Shown here: positions 11,151 through 19,327 of the stretch, piece by piece
Numbering within the stretch: the stretch's first letter is position 1
Layout: each line of letters starts with the position of its first letter
Assembly: GCF_001445575.1 (NCBI RefSeq)
Contig: NZ_CP013200.1
Location: 2,480,001-2,544,000 of the forward strand
Direction of reading: 5' to 3'
From: Arthrobacter alpinus
Lineage (GTDB): Bacteria; Actinomycetota; Actinomycetes; Actinomycetales; Micrococcaceae
Length of the DNA: 64,000 nucleotides
The notes under the pieces: model-generated
What the model was told of the DNA's origin: nothing
The model's database searches: none
Seen by the model: the letters and a program-made list of their open reading frames with translations, nothing else
Translations under genes and position numbers: made by a program

Positions 11151-11845
11151 CGGTTCTTGAGCAGTTTCCACAGGACTGGCAGCGGGCCCTGGTTCTGGTA
11201 GCGCACCCAGATGACCCCGAATATGGAATGGGCGCTGCGGTGGCACAGTGGACGGCGGCGGGCAAAGAGGTCAGCTATGTGCTGGCCAGCCGTGGTGAGG
11301 CCGGGATTGCTGGCATGTCGCCGGGGGAGTCCGGCCCGCTGAGGTCCCTGGAACAGCAGAATGCTTGCGCCCGGGTGGGCGTCACGGATCTAGTATTTCT
11401 CGATCATCCGGACGGACGGATTGAGGAGGGCCTGGCATTGCGCCGAGACTTTGCACGGGAGATCCGCCGCGCCCGGCCAGAGGTGGTGCTGACCCTGAAC
11501 CACCGGGATGAATGGGGTCCGGGCCAATGGAACTCCGCCGATCACAGGGCTGTGGGCCGCGCGGTGTTGGATGCTGTTGGGGACGCAGACAACGAATGGA
11601 TCTTCCCGGAATTGCTCGACGAAGGCCTGTCCCGCCACAAGGTCCGCTGGGTTGCGATCAGTTCACCGCAGCCTACGCACACCCAAGCAGTGACGGCCAT
11701 GAGCATTGACAAGGCCGTCGCTTCCTTGGCTGAACACCGCGAATACCTCCGCGCCCTCAGCGATGTACCGGTGGAGGAACAGGCACGGAAGCAAATAGAA
11801 ATGGTGACTGCCGGCGGCGCCGTGGCGTTCGAAGTTTACGGCTGA
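11147..11845 (+). CDS. PIG-L/LmbE-family zinc deacetylase
   Basis: A 232-residue member of the family that includes MshB and Mca of mycothiol metabolism, which remove acetyl or cleave amide bonds on sugar amines using zinc. The zinc and catalytic motif AHPDDPE is at 19-25, and the downstream ADHRAVG at 131-137 supplies the third zinc ligand. It is shorter than MshB or Mca, so a generic PIG-L deacetylase is the safer call. It is translated from an ATGA overlap with the methyltransferase and is convergent with the sarcosine-oxidase-like gene. Confidence 0.85.
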   Translation: MTVLEQFPQDWQRALVLVAHPDDPEYGMGAAVAQWTAAGKEVSYVLASRGEAGIAGMSPGESGPLRSLEQQNACARVGVTDLVFLDHPDGRIEEGLALRRDFAREIRRARPEVVLTLNHRDEWGPGQWNSADHRAVGRAVLDAVGDADNEWIFPELLDEGLSRHKVRWVAISSPQPTHTQAVTAMSIDKAVASLAEHREYLRALSDVPVEEQARKQIEMVTAGGAVAFEVYG

Positions 11846-11866
11846 GTCCGCTCGGAGGCCGAGTTT

Positions 11867-12993
11867 TCAGTGTTGGCGAGGCACCCGAAAGAGCTCAGGG
11901 GCGGCCACGCCATCAGCAAGATCGGCCAGAACCCTGCCAATGGCCGGCGTGAATTTGAAACCATGACCTGAGAAACCAGCGCCCACCACCACAGGGCCGA
12001 AGCGATCCAGGATAAAGTCGCCGGAATCGGTTGACGTGTAGGTGCAACTGATGGGTTCACACTGCTCGGCATCCAAGCCGGGGAACCACTCGCGCACGTA
12101 GCGGCGCAGCGCATCAAGTTGCGTGGCCTCCGCGGTGAAATCCCGCGCATCCGGATCCACCACGGGACCAACACCGTGCCAGCCGACTTTAATCCCTTCC
12201 CCCGGGGTCAGCATGCCGTAGGTCGGGCTGTACCAATAGTCATCGGCTGCGACACCCGGATCAGGATTGTGGTTAAAGCTTGGCCACTGCAGATCGTCGC
12301 TGACACCGTCGCTGAGCAGGCGGAAGTGGGCTGGCTGTTCCTGTGTGACCACCAGACGGGGAGCTCCACCAATCCAGTCAGTACCTTACGGGTCCAGGCC
12401 CCGGCCGTGACGATGACGCGTGGGGCCCGGTATTCCTCGGCCTCAGCGGCAACCGAGACTAAGTCCTGGCTCAAGACGGTGATATCGCGGACGGGCGTTG
12501 TGTAGTGGAAGGTTGCACCGCGGGATTCGGCTGCTTGCCGTAGAGCCTGCAGTGCCGTGGCGGCCCGGACCCTGCCGGCGTCCGGAACGTACAGCACCTC
12601 GCCGCGAAACCGCATGCCTTGCCAGCGTTCCGTTGCCTCTTGTTGGGAGAGGAAAAAACTCTCCAGGCCAAAGTTCTGCTGAGCAGCGTGGGTACGCTTG
12701 AGTGCTTGGATGTCACCGTGGTTGACCAGACCTACCAGGTCCAAGAGTTTCAGACCGGTCTCTTGCTCCAGTTCATCCCAAAGTCCACGGGCTTCGCGAA
12801 CCAACTTCAGGTACACAGCATCTTGATAGGCCGTGTTGAAATTGCGGGTTTCACCGTGCGATGCACCCATCGTGTGACCCGCGGCAAACTGTTCCAGCAC
12901 CACCACGGATTTACCTTGACGGGCAACGCTCAAAGCTGCGGCCGAACCCATGGCACCGGCGCCAATGACAATGACATCTGTCTGAATACTCAT
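11867..12993 (-). pseudogene. Sarcosine oxidase/N-methyltryptophan oxidase-like gene, frameshifted
   Basis: A FAD-dependent amine oxidase of the MSOX/SolA type, split into two frames. The N-part (from ATG 12993) has the FAD-binding GAGAMGS at 12-18 and runs to GAWTRKVLTGLVELP. The C-part continues in another frame with VTQEQPAHF and includes SCTYTSTDSGDFILDR, where the Cys is the expected covalent flavin site. The break is at a run of four G (12358-12361; CCCC on the coding strand). One more base there would restore a single frame of about 375 residues, normal for the family. A sequencing or assembly error is therefore as likely as true inactivation. Confidence 0.8.
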
Positions 12994-13036
12994 GATGACT
13001 ACTTTAATGCCGGTGGCAGCTTTGGTGCGGTGGGTG

Positions 13037-13609
13037 CTACTGGACTACCGACGTTTCGCTCAAGGAGTGCCAGGTGCGGTCGTGGTAGACCAGCGGGCGG
13101 GCTTGTTCCGCTGTGCGGCTGGATTCACCGGGCAGATCCACCTGCAAAATCTGGACGGCAACCACTGTGGAATCGCCGGCATCCATCTGGTTGACAATCC
13201 GGCCACGCATCCACGCGTTAGCCGATGGCAGCACCGGCTCCCCGGTCACCAGACGCGACCAGATGGACGTATCGGCGAACCGGTCAATGCCGCTGGTGGC
13301 AAAATTCTTGGCCAGGCCGATCTGATCGGCACCCAAAAGGTGGATGACCACAGTCTCGGCCTGCTTGATCGTCGGAGTCGACGACGATGCTGAGGACAGG
13401 GAAAATACCACCAAAGGCGGATTGGCTGACACGGAAATAACTGAGGTTGCCGTCAGCCCAACAGGGCCGTTCCCGATGTCAGCGGTGATGACAGCAACAC
13501 CGGCAGGATGGTTCCGGAACGCAGATTTGAAGTCATCGGCGCTGAGCATGTCTGAGAAACCGTGATGGTTGGCCTGCTCTGGCTCTGCGAAAACGGTTGA
13601 CTGCGACAT
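13037..13609 (-). CDS. Flavin reductase (FMN-binding split barrel)
   Basis: A 190-residue protein of the DIM6/NTAB flavin reductase family, supplying reduced FMN to two-component monooxygenases. The conserved pattern FRNHPAGVAVITA...GPVGLTATSVISVSANPPLVVFSLS is seen in the first 80 residues. The ATG at 13609 has AAGGAG five bases upstream; an in-frame upstream ATG at 13660 lacks one. It is divergent from the operon encoding SfnG, an FMNH2-dependent enzyme, so I infer it is SfnG's reductase partner. Specificity for FMN versus FAD cannot be read from sequence. Confidence 0.85.
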   Translation of the reverse strand: MSQSTVFAEPEQANHHGFSDMLSADDFKSAFRNHPAGVAVITADIGNGPVGLTATSVISVSANPPLVVFSLSSASSSTPTIKQAETVVIHLLGADQIGLAKNFATSGIDRFADTSIWSRLVTGEPVLPSANAWMRGRIVNQMDAGDSTVVAVQILQVDLPGESSRTAEQARPLVYHDRTWHSLSETSVVQ

Positions 13610-13798
13610 GGGTACTCCTTCATTACGGCCAGAATGGGCCTGGACTGCGGCTGCTGTCATGAGTGAAAACTATCATCCCAGCGAACTAATGGACGATTTT
13701 AGGTGACGAAATGTGGCTCACTGCTGCATTCGTTCCACATGGTGACCATTTATGACCCGAAAATTTGGCAAGTAACACGATTGTGAGGTCTAGTTATG

Positions 13799-13812
13799 AA
13801 GAAATATTTCTT
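13799..13812. promoter_or_regulatory. Perfect 14-bp AT-rich palindrome
   Basis: AAGAAATATTTCTT in the divergent region between the flavin reductase and acs genes. Perfect symmetry and position suggest an operator for a dimeric regulator of the sulfur locus; the regulator is unknown. Confidence 0.35.
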
Positions 13813-13833
13813 GCAACCAAGAAACCTGGACCC

Positions 13834-13872
13834 ATGATGGCGCACCCTAACGCCTGCACGCGGAGGTATTGA
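13834..13872 (+). other. Candidate leader peptide ORF upstream of acs
   Basis: A 12-codon frame MMAHPNACTRRY ending in TGA, with a Cys codon near the end, 50 nt before acs. Its stop overlaps a palindrome (13871-13884). Cysteine-containing leader peptides are known before actinobacterial sulfur genes; whether this one is translated is inference, and it has no clear ribosome site. Confidence 0.25.
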
Positions 13873-13884
13873 CAGGCGCCTGTC
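13871..13884. repeat. Perfect 14-bp GC-rich palindrome in acs leader
   Basis: GACAGGCGCCTGTC, followed by CCAGGCGG and a small GGCTG-CAA-CAGCC hairpin at 13890-13902. Together these could form alternative RNA structures or an operator just before the acs ribosome site. Confidence 0.35.
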
Positions 13885-13921
13885 CCAGGCGGCTGCAACA
13901 GCCAGGATTGATGGAGTTTTT

Positions 13922-15879
13922 ATGAGTACCACCAGCATTGCCCCCACCGCCAGGACTGTGCGTTCCGAAGAAGACGCGGCCAGGGTGAACTTCTGGGCCG
14001 AGCAAGCCCAGCGGCTTGACTGGGCGCAGCCCTGGCACACCGACCACAGCTTTGAGCCGGCCATGAACCCTGTCACCGGTGATCTGCAGGTTCCGCACAT
14101 CGAGTGGTTTGCAGGAGGCAAGCTCAACGCGGCTGTCAACTGCGTTGACAGGCACGTCGACGCCGGCAACGGCAACAAGGTGGCGCTGTTCTGCGAGGGT
14201 GAGCCGGGGATAGGCGTTCCATTACCTACAAGGAACTCCAAGATCAGGTGTGCCAGGCCGCTAACGCGCTGATCGCCCTGGGTATCGGCAAGGGTGACCG
14301 CGTGGTCATCTACCTCCCCGTCATTGCCGAAACCATCATCATCACCTTGGCGGTGGCGCGAATTGGCGCCGTCCACTCGCTCGTCTTTGGTGGGTTCTCA
14401 GCCGAAGCGTTGAAGTTCCGCGTTGAAGACACCGGAGCCAAGCTTCTCGTCACCACCGACGGCCAGTTCCGCCGCGGCAAAGCCGTTCCAGTGAAAGCCA
14501 ACGCAGACGCCGCCGTGGCGGGGGACAACTCGATTGAACACGTCCTGGTGGTTCGCCGCACAGGCTCCGACATTGAGTGGACCGAGGGCAGGGACATCTG
14601 GTGGCATGACGCGCTCGGACAAGCCAGCACGGAGCACACGGCCGAGTACTTCGACGCCGAGACCCCCCTGTTTATCATGTACACCTCCGGCACCACGGGC
14701 CAGCCCAAGGGGCTGGTCCACACCACCGGCGGCTACCTCACCCAAGCGTCCTACAGTCACGAACTGCTGTTCAGCAATCCTGATCCTGCTTTGCGCGATC
14801 AGGATGTCCACTGGTGCACGGCCGATCTTGCCTGGGTCACAGCGCACACCTACGAAATCTACGGACCCCTGAGCAACGGCGTCAGCCAAGTCATTTTCGA
14901 AGGCACCCCCAACACCCCGCACCCCGGCCGCCACTTTGACATCATTGAACGCTACGGTGTCACCAGCTACTACACGGCGCCCACCCTAGTCCGCTCCCTC
15001 ATGGGCTGGTTCCCCGACGGCGTCCCGGCCCACCATGATCTGTCCTCCCTGCGCCTGCTCGGAACCGTCGGCGAGGCCGTCAACCCACAGGCGTGGAACT
15101 GGCTCCGCGATCAACTCGGCGGTGGCACCCTGCCCATGGTTGACACGTGGTGGCAGTCAGAAACCGGAGCTACCATCCTCTCCCCGCGCCCCGATGACAC
15201 CGAATTCAAACCAGGCTGTGCCTCCCGCGCCATGCCGGGCGTGAGTGTGCGGATCGTGGACGACGCCGGAACGGACGTTGCGCACGATGTCCAGGGTTTG
15301 ATTGTGGTTGACGGGATAGGCCCGGCTATGGCCAGGACGGTGTGGGGAAACCCGCAGCGCTACCTGGACTCCTACTGGCGTAAGTTCGCGGCGCAAGGCT
15401 ACTTCCTCGCTGGCGACGGCGCCCGGTATGACGCCGACGGTCATATCTGGATCCTGGGCCGCATTGATGATGTCATCAACATCTCCGGTCACCGGCTTTC
15501 CACCATCGAAATCGAATCGGCACTGATCACTCATCCCAATGTCATTGAAGCTGGTGTCACTCCGGTGACGGATGCGCTGACTGGCCACGCCGTGGTGGCC
15601 TTCGTGGTCCTGGCGGACACCGAATCGCACTCCACCGCGGAAGTTCAGGAGCAATTGCGTGCCCACGTGGCACACAAGATTGGGCCCATCGCCAAGCCAG
15701 CCGCCGTCGTCGTCGTTCCCGATGTTCCCAAGACCCGTTCCGGGAAAATCATGCGACGGCTGCTGACCCAAATGTTTGAGGAGACGCCTTTGGGCGATGC
15801 CACCTCGCTGCAAAACGAAGAATCAATGGCCGGAATTATAGCCGCCGTTACCCAGTACAAAAAGAAGGATCACTCATGA
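13922..15879 (+). pseudogene. acsA: Acetyl-CoA synthetase, frameshifted
   Basis: Activates acetate with ATP and CoA. The first ~97 residues are in the frame of ATG 13922 (GGAG six bases upstream), ending near ALFCEGEPG. The rest is in another frame: QVCQAANALIALGIGKGDRVVIYLP, the AMP-binding YTSGTTGQPKG, WWQSETGA, GRIDDVINISGHR, and PKTRSGKIMRR with the acetylatable lysine. The break is at GGGG, 14206-14209; adding one G gives DRRSITYKELQDQ and a full length of about 652 residues, the family norm. So a one-base loss or a sequencing error is the only lesion. Downstream genes are coupled by overlaps: sfnG starts within its stop codon. It could recycle the acetate released by MetY (inference). 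Confidence 0.85.
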
Positions 15880-17054
15880 GTATCGCTCCCGTTAACATTG
15901 CAGACCTCGCCACCCCGCTCAAATTTGCCTATTGGGTGCCCAACGTTTCCGGTGGACTCGTGGTGAGCACCATCGAGCAGCGCACCGACTGGAGTTTCGA
16001 GTACAACAAGAAGCTGGCTCAAATCGCTGAGAACAGCGGCTTCGAGTACGCCCTGACGCAGACCCGCTACGCGGCCTCCTACGGAGCCGATCAGCAGCAC
16101 GAGGCCACGAGCTTCTCCCTCGCCCTGCTCGGTGCGACGGAGCGCTTGAAGGTTATCGCCGCAGTCCACCCGGGCATGTGGCACCCCGGCGTATTGGCCA
16201 AGTTCATCATCACCGCCGATCACCTCTCCAACGGCCGCGCCGCCGTGAACATTGTGTCCGGCTGGCTCAAGGACGAGTTCGTCAACTTTGGTCTCGACTG
16301 GCTGGAGCACGACGAACGCTACGTCCGCACCGAGGAATTCATCCGTGTGCTGCGCGGACTCTGGACGGAGAAGGAATACTCGCAGGCCGGCAAGTACTAC
16401 AACATCAATAACTTCACCCTCAATCCGGCACCCGTTGCCGTGCCCGGGCGCCCCCACCCGGAGATCTTCTTCGGCGGCAACTCCACAGCCGCCCAGGCAA
16501 CGGCTGGCCGCGTAGCTGACTGGTACTTCTCCAATGGCCGCACCCTTGAGGGCTACACCGAAAACGTCAACGGCGTGTTGGCCGCAGCTGCCGAGTCCGG
16601 CCGCAAACCACGCTTTGGCCTCAACGGCTTCGTCATTGCTCGCGACTCGGAGAAGGAGGCCCGCGAGACCCTGCGCGAGATCGTAGCCAAGGCACACCGC
16701 CCGGCCGTGGAAGGCTTTGCCGCCGCCGTCAAGGAAGCCGGCGCCTCCACCAAGGATGGCAAGGGCATGTGGGCAGATTCCTCCTTCGAGGACCTGATCC
16801 AGTACAACGACGGCTTCAAGACCGAACTGATCGGCACCCCCGAGCAAATCGCCACCCGCATCGTGGAGTACAAGAAGCGCGGCGTAAACCTGCTGCTGAC
16901 CGGCTACCTGCACTTCCAGGAAGAAACAGCCGCATTTGGTCGCGACGTCATGCCCATTGTGCGCGAACTGGAAGCCGATTTGGCTCGCAAGCACGGCACC
17001 GAGCTGGACACGTCGCTGCTGCCCATCACCAACTTTGACAAGGTAAGCGTCTAA
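15876..17054 (+). CDS. sfnG: Dimethylsulfone monooxygenase
   Basis: An FMNH2-dependent luciferase-like monooxygenase that converts dimethyl sulfone to methanesulfinate and formaldehyde, for growth on organosulfur when sulfate is scarce. The 392-residue protein starts with KFAYWVPNVSGGLVVSTIEQRTDW, which I recognise as SfnG, and keeps luciferase-family features: EHDERY near the middle, then PEIFFGGNS and GLNGFVIARDS. Start ATG 15876 overlaps the acs stop by 4 nt; the metY ATG overlaps this gene's stop by 1 nt, so expression is tightly coupled. The divergent flavin reductase likely supplies FMNH2. A long antisense frame over this gene is a shadow. Confidence 0.9.
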   Translation: MSIAPVNIADLATPLKFAYWVPNVSGGLVVSTIEQRTDWSFEYNKKLAQIAENSGFEYALTQTRYAASYGADQQHEATSFSLALLGATERLKVIAAVHPGMWHPGVLAKFIITADHLSNGRAAVNIVSGWLKDEFVNFGLDWLEHDERYVRTEEFIRVLRGLWTEKEYSQAGKYYNINNFTLNPAPVAVPGRPHPEIFFGGNSTAAQATAGRVADWYFSNGRTLEGYTENVNGVLAAAAESGRKPRFGLNGFVIARDSEKEARETLREIVAKAHRPAVEGFAAAVKEAGASTKDGKGMWADSSFEDLIQYNDGFKTELIGTPEQIATRIVEYKKRGVNLLLTGYLHFQEETAAFGRDVMPIVRELEADLARKHGTELDTSLLPITNFDKVSV

Positions 17055-18418
17055 TGACTGAACATTCCTTCGGTTTCCGCACCCGCGCCCTACACGCCGG
17101 CGGCACACCCGACTCCGAGCACGGCGCCCGCGCGGTGCCCATCTACCAGACCACTTCCTTCGTGTTCAAAGACACCGACGACGCCGCCAACCTCTTTGCG
17201 CTGCAGAAGTACGGCAACATTTACTCACGCATTGGCAACCCCACCGTTGCCGCCTTTGAGGAGCGCATCGCTTCTCTGGAGGGTGGCATCGGTGCTGTTG
17301 CAACGGCGTCGGGCATGGCTGCCGAATTCGTCACCTTTGCCGCACTGGCAGGGGCCGGGGACCACATCGTGGCCTCCTCCAAGCTGTATGGCGGAACCAT
17401 CACTCAGCTCGATGTCACGCTGCGCCGCTTCGGTGTGGACACCACCTTCATCGATTCCAATGATCCGGCCGATTTTGCCGCCGCGATCAAAGAGAACACG
17501 AAGGCTGTTTACACGGAGATTGTTGCCAACCCCTCCGGCGACATTGCCGATCTTGAGGGACTGGCCACCGTGGCCCATGCAGCCGGAGTGCCGTTGGTGG
17601 TTGATGCCACCCTGAGCACCCCGTACCTGATCCGGCCCATCGAATTCGGTGCCGACATCGTGATCCACTCGGCCACGAAGTTCCTTGGCGGGCACGGCAC
17701 CACCCTGGGTGGTGTGGTGGTGGAATCCGGTCGTTTCAACTGGGGCAACGGCAAGTTCCCATCCATGACCGAACCCGTAGCCTCCTACGGCAACGTGTCC
17801 TGGTGGGGCAACTTTGGCGAGTACGGTTTCTTGACCAAGCTGCGCTCGGAGCAGTTGCGCGACATTGGTCCGGCACTCTCGGCGCAGTCCGCTTTCCAGT
17901 TGCTGCAGGGCGTAGAAACACTGCCGCAGCGCATGGATGAGCACCTGCGCAACGCCGCCGCTGTAGCTGCTTGGCTTGAAGCAGACGAGCGCGTGTCCTG
18001 GGTTCAGTTCGCCGGATTGCCCAGTCACCCGCACTTTGAGCGTGGACAGCATTACCTGCCCAAGGGTGTTGGCTCCGTGTTCGCTTTCGGTGTGCGCGGG
18101 GGACGTGCTGCCGGGAAGAAGTTCATCGACTCTCTCCAGTTGGCCAGCCACTTGGCCAACATTGGTGATTCACGCACCTTGGTGCTGCACCCGGGTTCCA
18201 CCACACACCAGCAGCTCACAGCGCAGCAGCTTGAAGCAGCAGGGGTCCCCGAGGACTTGATTCGCATTTCCATTGGTCTGGAAGATCTGGCCGATATCCT
18301 GTGGGACCTTGATCAGGCACTGACAGTAGCCCAGGAGTTCATCGCAAGTAGCGCTGCTGATGCGCAGGCTACTGATGAGGACACCGCACCGTCCTGCACG
18401 ATCGGAGCAAACGCATGA
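17054..18418 (+). CDS. metY: O-acetyl-L-homoserine sulfhydrylase
   Basis: A PLP enzyme making homocysteine from O-acetylhomoserine and sulfide, with acetate as by-product; cytosolic, in methionine synthesis. The 454-residue protein has FGFRTRALHAGG at the N-terminus, PIYQTTSFVF, YSRIGNPT, a GGIGAVATASGMAA phosphate-binding loop, and VIHSATKFLGGHG with the Schiff-base lysine at 209. The last ~25 residues are a non-conserved acidic tail. Its place behind sfnG suggests that sulfur freed from sulfones is fixed here. Overlaps sfnG by 1 nt and the CoA-binding gene by 4 nt. Confidence 0.93.
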   Translation: MTEHSFGFRTRALHAGGTPDSEHGARAVPIYQTTSFVFKDTDDAANLFALQKYGNIYSRIGNPTVAAFEERIASLEGGIGAVATASGMAAEFVTFAALAGAGDHIVASSKLYGGTITQLDVTLRRFGVDTTFIDSNDPADFAAAIKENTKAVYTEIVANPSGDIADLEGLATVAHAAGVPLVVDATLSTPYLIRPIEFGADIVIHSATKFLGGHGTTLGGVVVESGRFNWGNGKFPSMTEPVASYGNVSWWGNFGEYGFLTKLRSEQLRDIGPALSAQSAFQLLQGVETLPQRMDEHLRNAAAVAAWLEADERVSWVQFAGLPSHPHFERGQHYLPKGVGSVFAFGVRGGRAAGKKFIDSLQLASHLANIGDSRTLVLHPGSTTHQQLTAQQLEAAGVPEDLIRISIGLEDLADILWDLDQALTVAQEFIASSAADAQATDEDTAPSCTIGANA

Positions 18419-18918
18419 GCACCGCTAACACGCCAGAACGCACGTGGGTTGGCCCTTCCGCCCCCGAACGCCTTGCCATCTTGCGCAAGACGCAGTCCAT
18501 CGCCATTGTGGGTGCCTCGGATAAACCGTCACGGGCCAGCTACTTCGTAGCCACCTACCTGCTCTCCTCCAGCCGCTACCGGGTCTATTTTGTGAACCCG
18601 GTAGCAACGGAGATCCTCGGCCAGCCGGTGTACAAGTCACTGGCCGATTTGCCGGAGGTTCCTGATCTGGTGGATGTGTTCCGCCGCCATGATGATCTGC
18701 CCACCGTCCTGGATGAAGCCATTGCCGTTGGGGCCAAGACCCTGTGGCTGCAGCTGGGCTCCTGGCACGAGGACGTTGCAGCCAAGGCTGAAGCCGCCGG
18801 AATGGAGGTGGTCATGGACCGCTGCGTGAAGATTGAACACGCCCGCTTCCACGGCGGCCTGCACCTGGCCGGCTTCGATACCGGTGTCATCTCCTCCAAG
18901 CGGCAGGTAGTCGCCTAG
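18415..18918 (+). CDS. CoA-binding domain protein (YccU-like)
   Basis: A 167-residue single-domain Rossmann protein with IAIVGASDKPSRASYFVATYLL near the N-terminus, YFVNPVATEILGQPVYKSLADLPEVPDLVDVF in the middle, and MDRCVKIEHARF toward the end, the layout of YccU-type CoA-binding proteins. The family binds CoA or acyl-CoA in related succinyl-CoA synthetases, but a catalytic role here is unknown. It is the last gene of the acs-sfnG-metY unit, joined by an ATGA overlap and followed by a strong terminator, so it belongs to the sulfur operon. Its job could be CoA or acyl-CoA handling with Acs (inference). Confidence 0.85.
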   Translation: MSTANTPERTWVGPSAPERLAILRKTQSIAIVGASDKPSRASYFVATYLLSSSRYRVYFVNPVATEILGQPVYKSLADLPEVPDLVDVFRRHDDLPTVLDEAIAVGAKTLWLQLGSWHEDVAAKAEAAGMEVVMDRCVKIEHARFHGGLHLAGFDTGVISSKRQVVA

Positions 18919-18975
18919 GAAACCGCTCCCGATTATCCGGTTGCCGGGATATCCGGTTACCGGACGATTGAGGGA

Positions 18976-19043
18976 AAAGGGACGGCGCTTGCTGGTTCGG
19001 ATGGTCTTAGACGGCTGCCCGAACCCGCGAGCGCCGTCCCTTT
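18976..19043 (+). terminator. Terminator of the acs-sfnG-metY operon
   Basis: Outer 14-bp perfect stem (AAAGGGACGGCGCT with its complement) enclosing an inner GGTTCGG/CCGAACC stem; the 3' arm ends CCCTTTCC. Confidence 0.75.
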
Positions 19044-19070
19044 CCGTTGGGGCAGCGCCGCTCCGCTGAT

Positions 19071-19137
19071 CGAGTGTCCACTTGACGTACGTTTGGAGCC
19101 CGAAATCGGCCCGGAGCGTACGTTATGTGGACACTCG
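19071..19137. repeat. GTGTCCA/TGGACAC-ended hairpin repeat, copy 1
   Basis: Outer arms CGAGTGTCCAC and GTGGACACTCG pair over 11 bp, then an internal loop, then CGTACG pairs with CGTACG. The loop is about 25 nt. Shares its ends with repeats at 39053, 49417 and 56171. The 400-bp gap around it holds no gene. Confidence 0.7.
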
Positions 19138-19327
19138 AGGTGGTTGAGGAGCCAGCTTGCCGGTCCGGGGGCTGCGTACCGGGCTATTCATGTGACAGCC
19201 TTGCCTGCGAGCGCGTCCCCCCGGCCACGGCAAACTTACAGGCACCGGATAACTGACAATTTCACGCTTCGAGGAGTAGCTTAATAGCTGGACTAAAAAC
19301 ATGCTCGGGAAACCGTCAGGAGGATGG

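Noticed and set aside
13661..13921. Possible SAM or SAH riboswitch before the sulfur operon
   Set aside because: Palindromes are present but I could not match the conserved core of any SAM-I, SAM-IV or SAH motif.
15870..17108. 412-codon minus-strand frame over sfnG
   Set aside because: Gly/Val/Leu-rich shadow of a well supported gene; no family resemblance.
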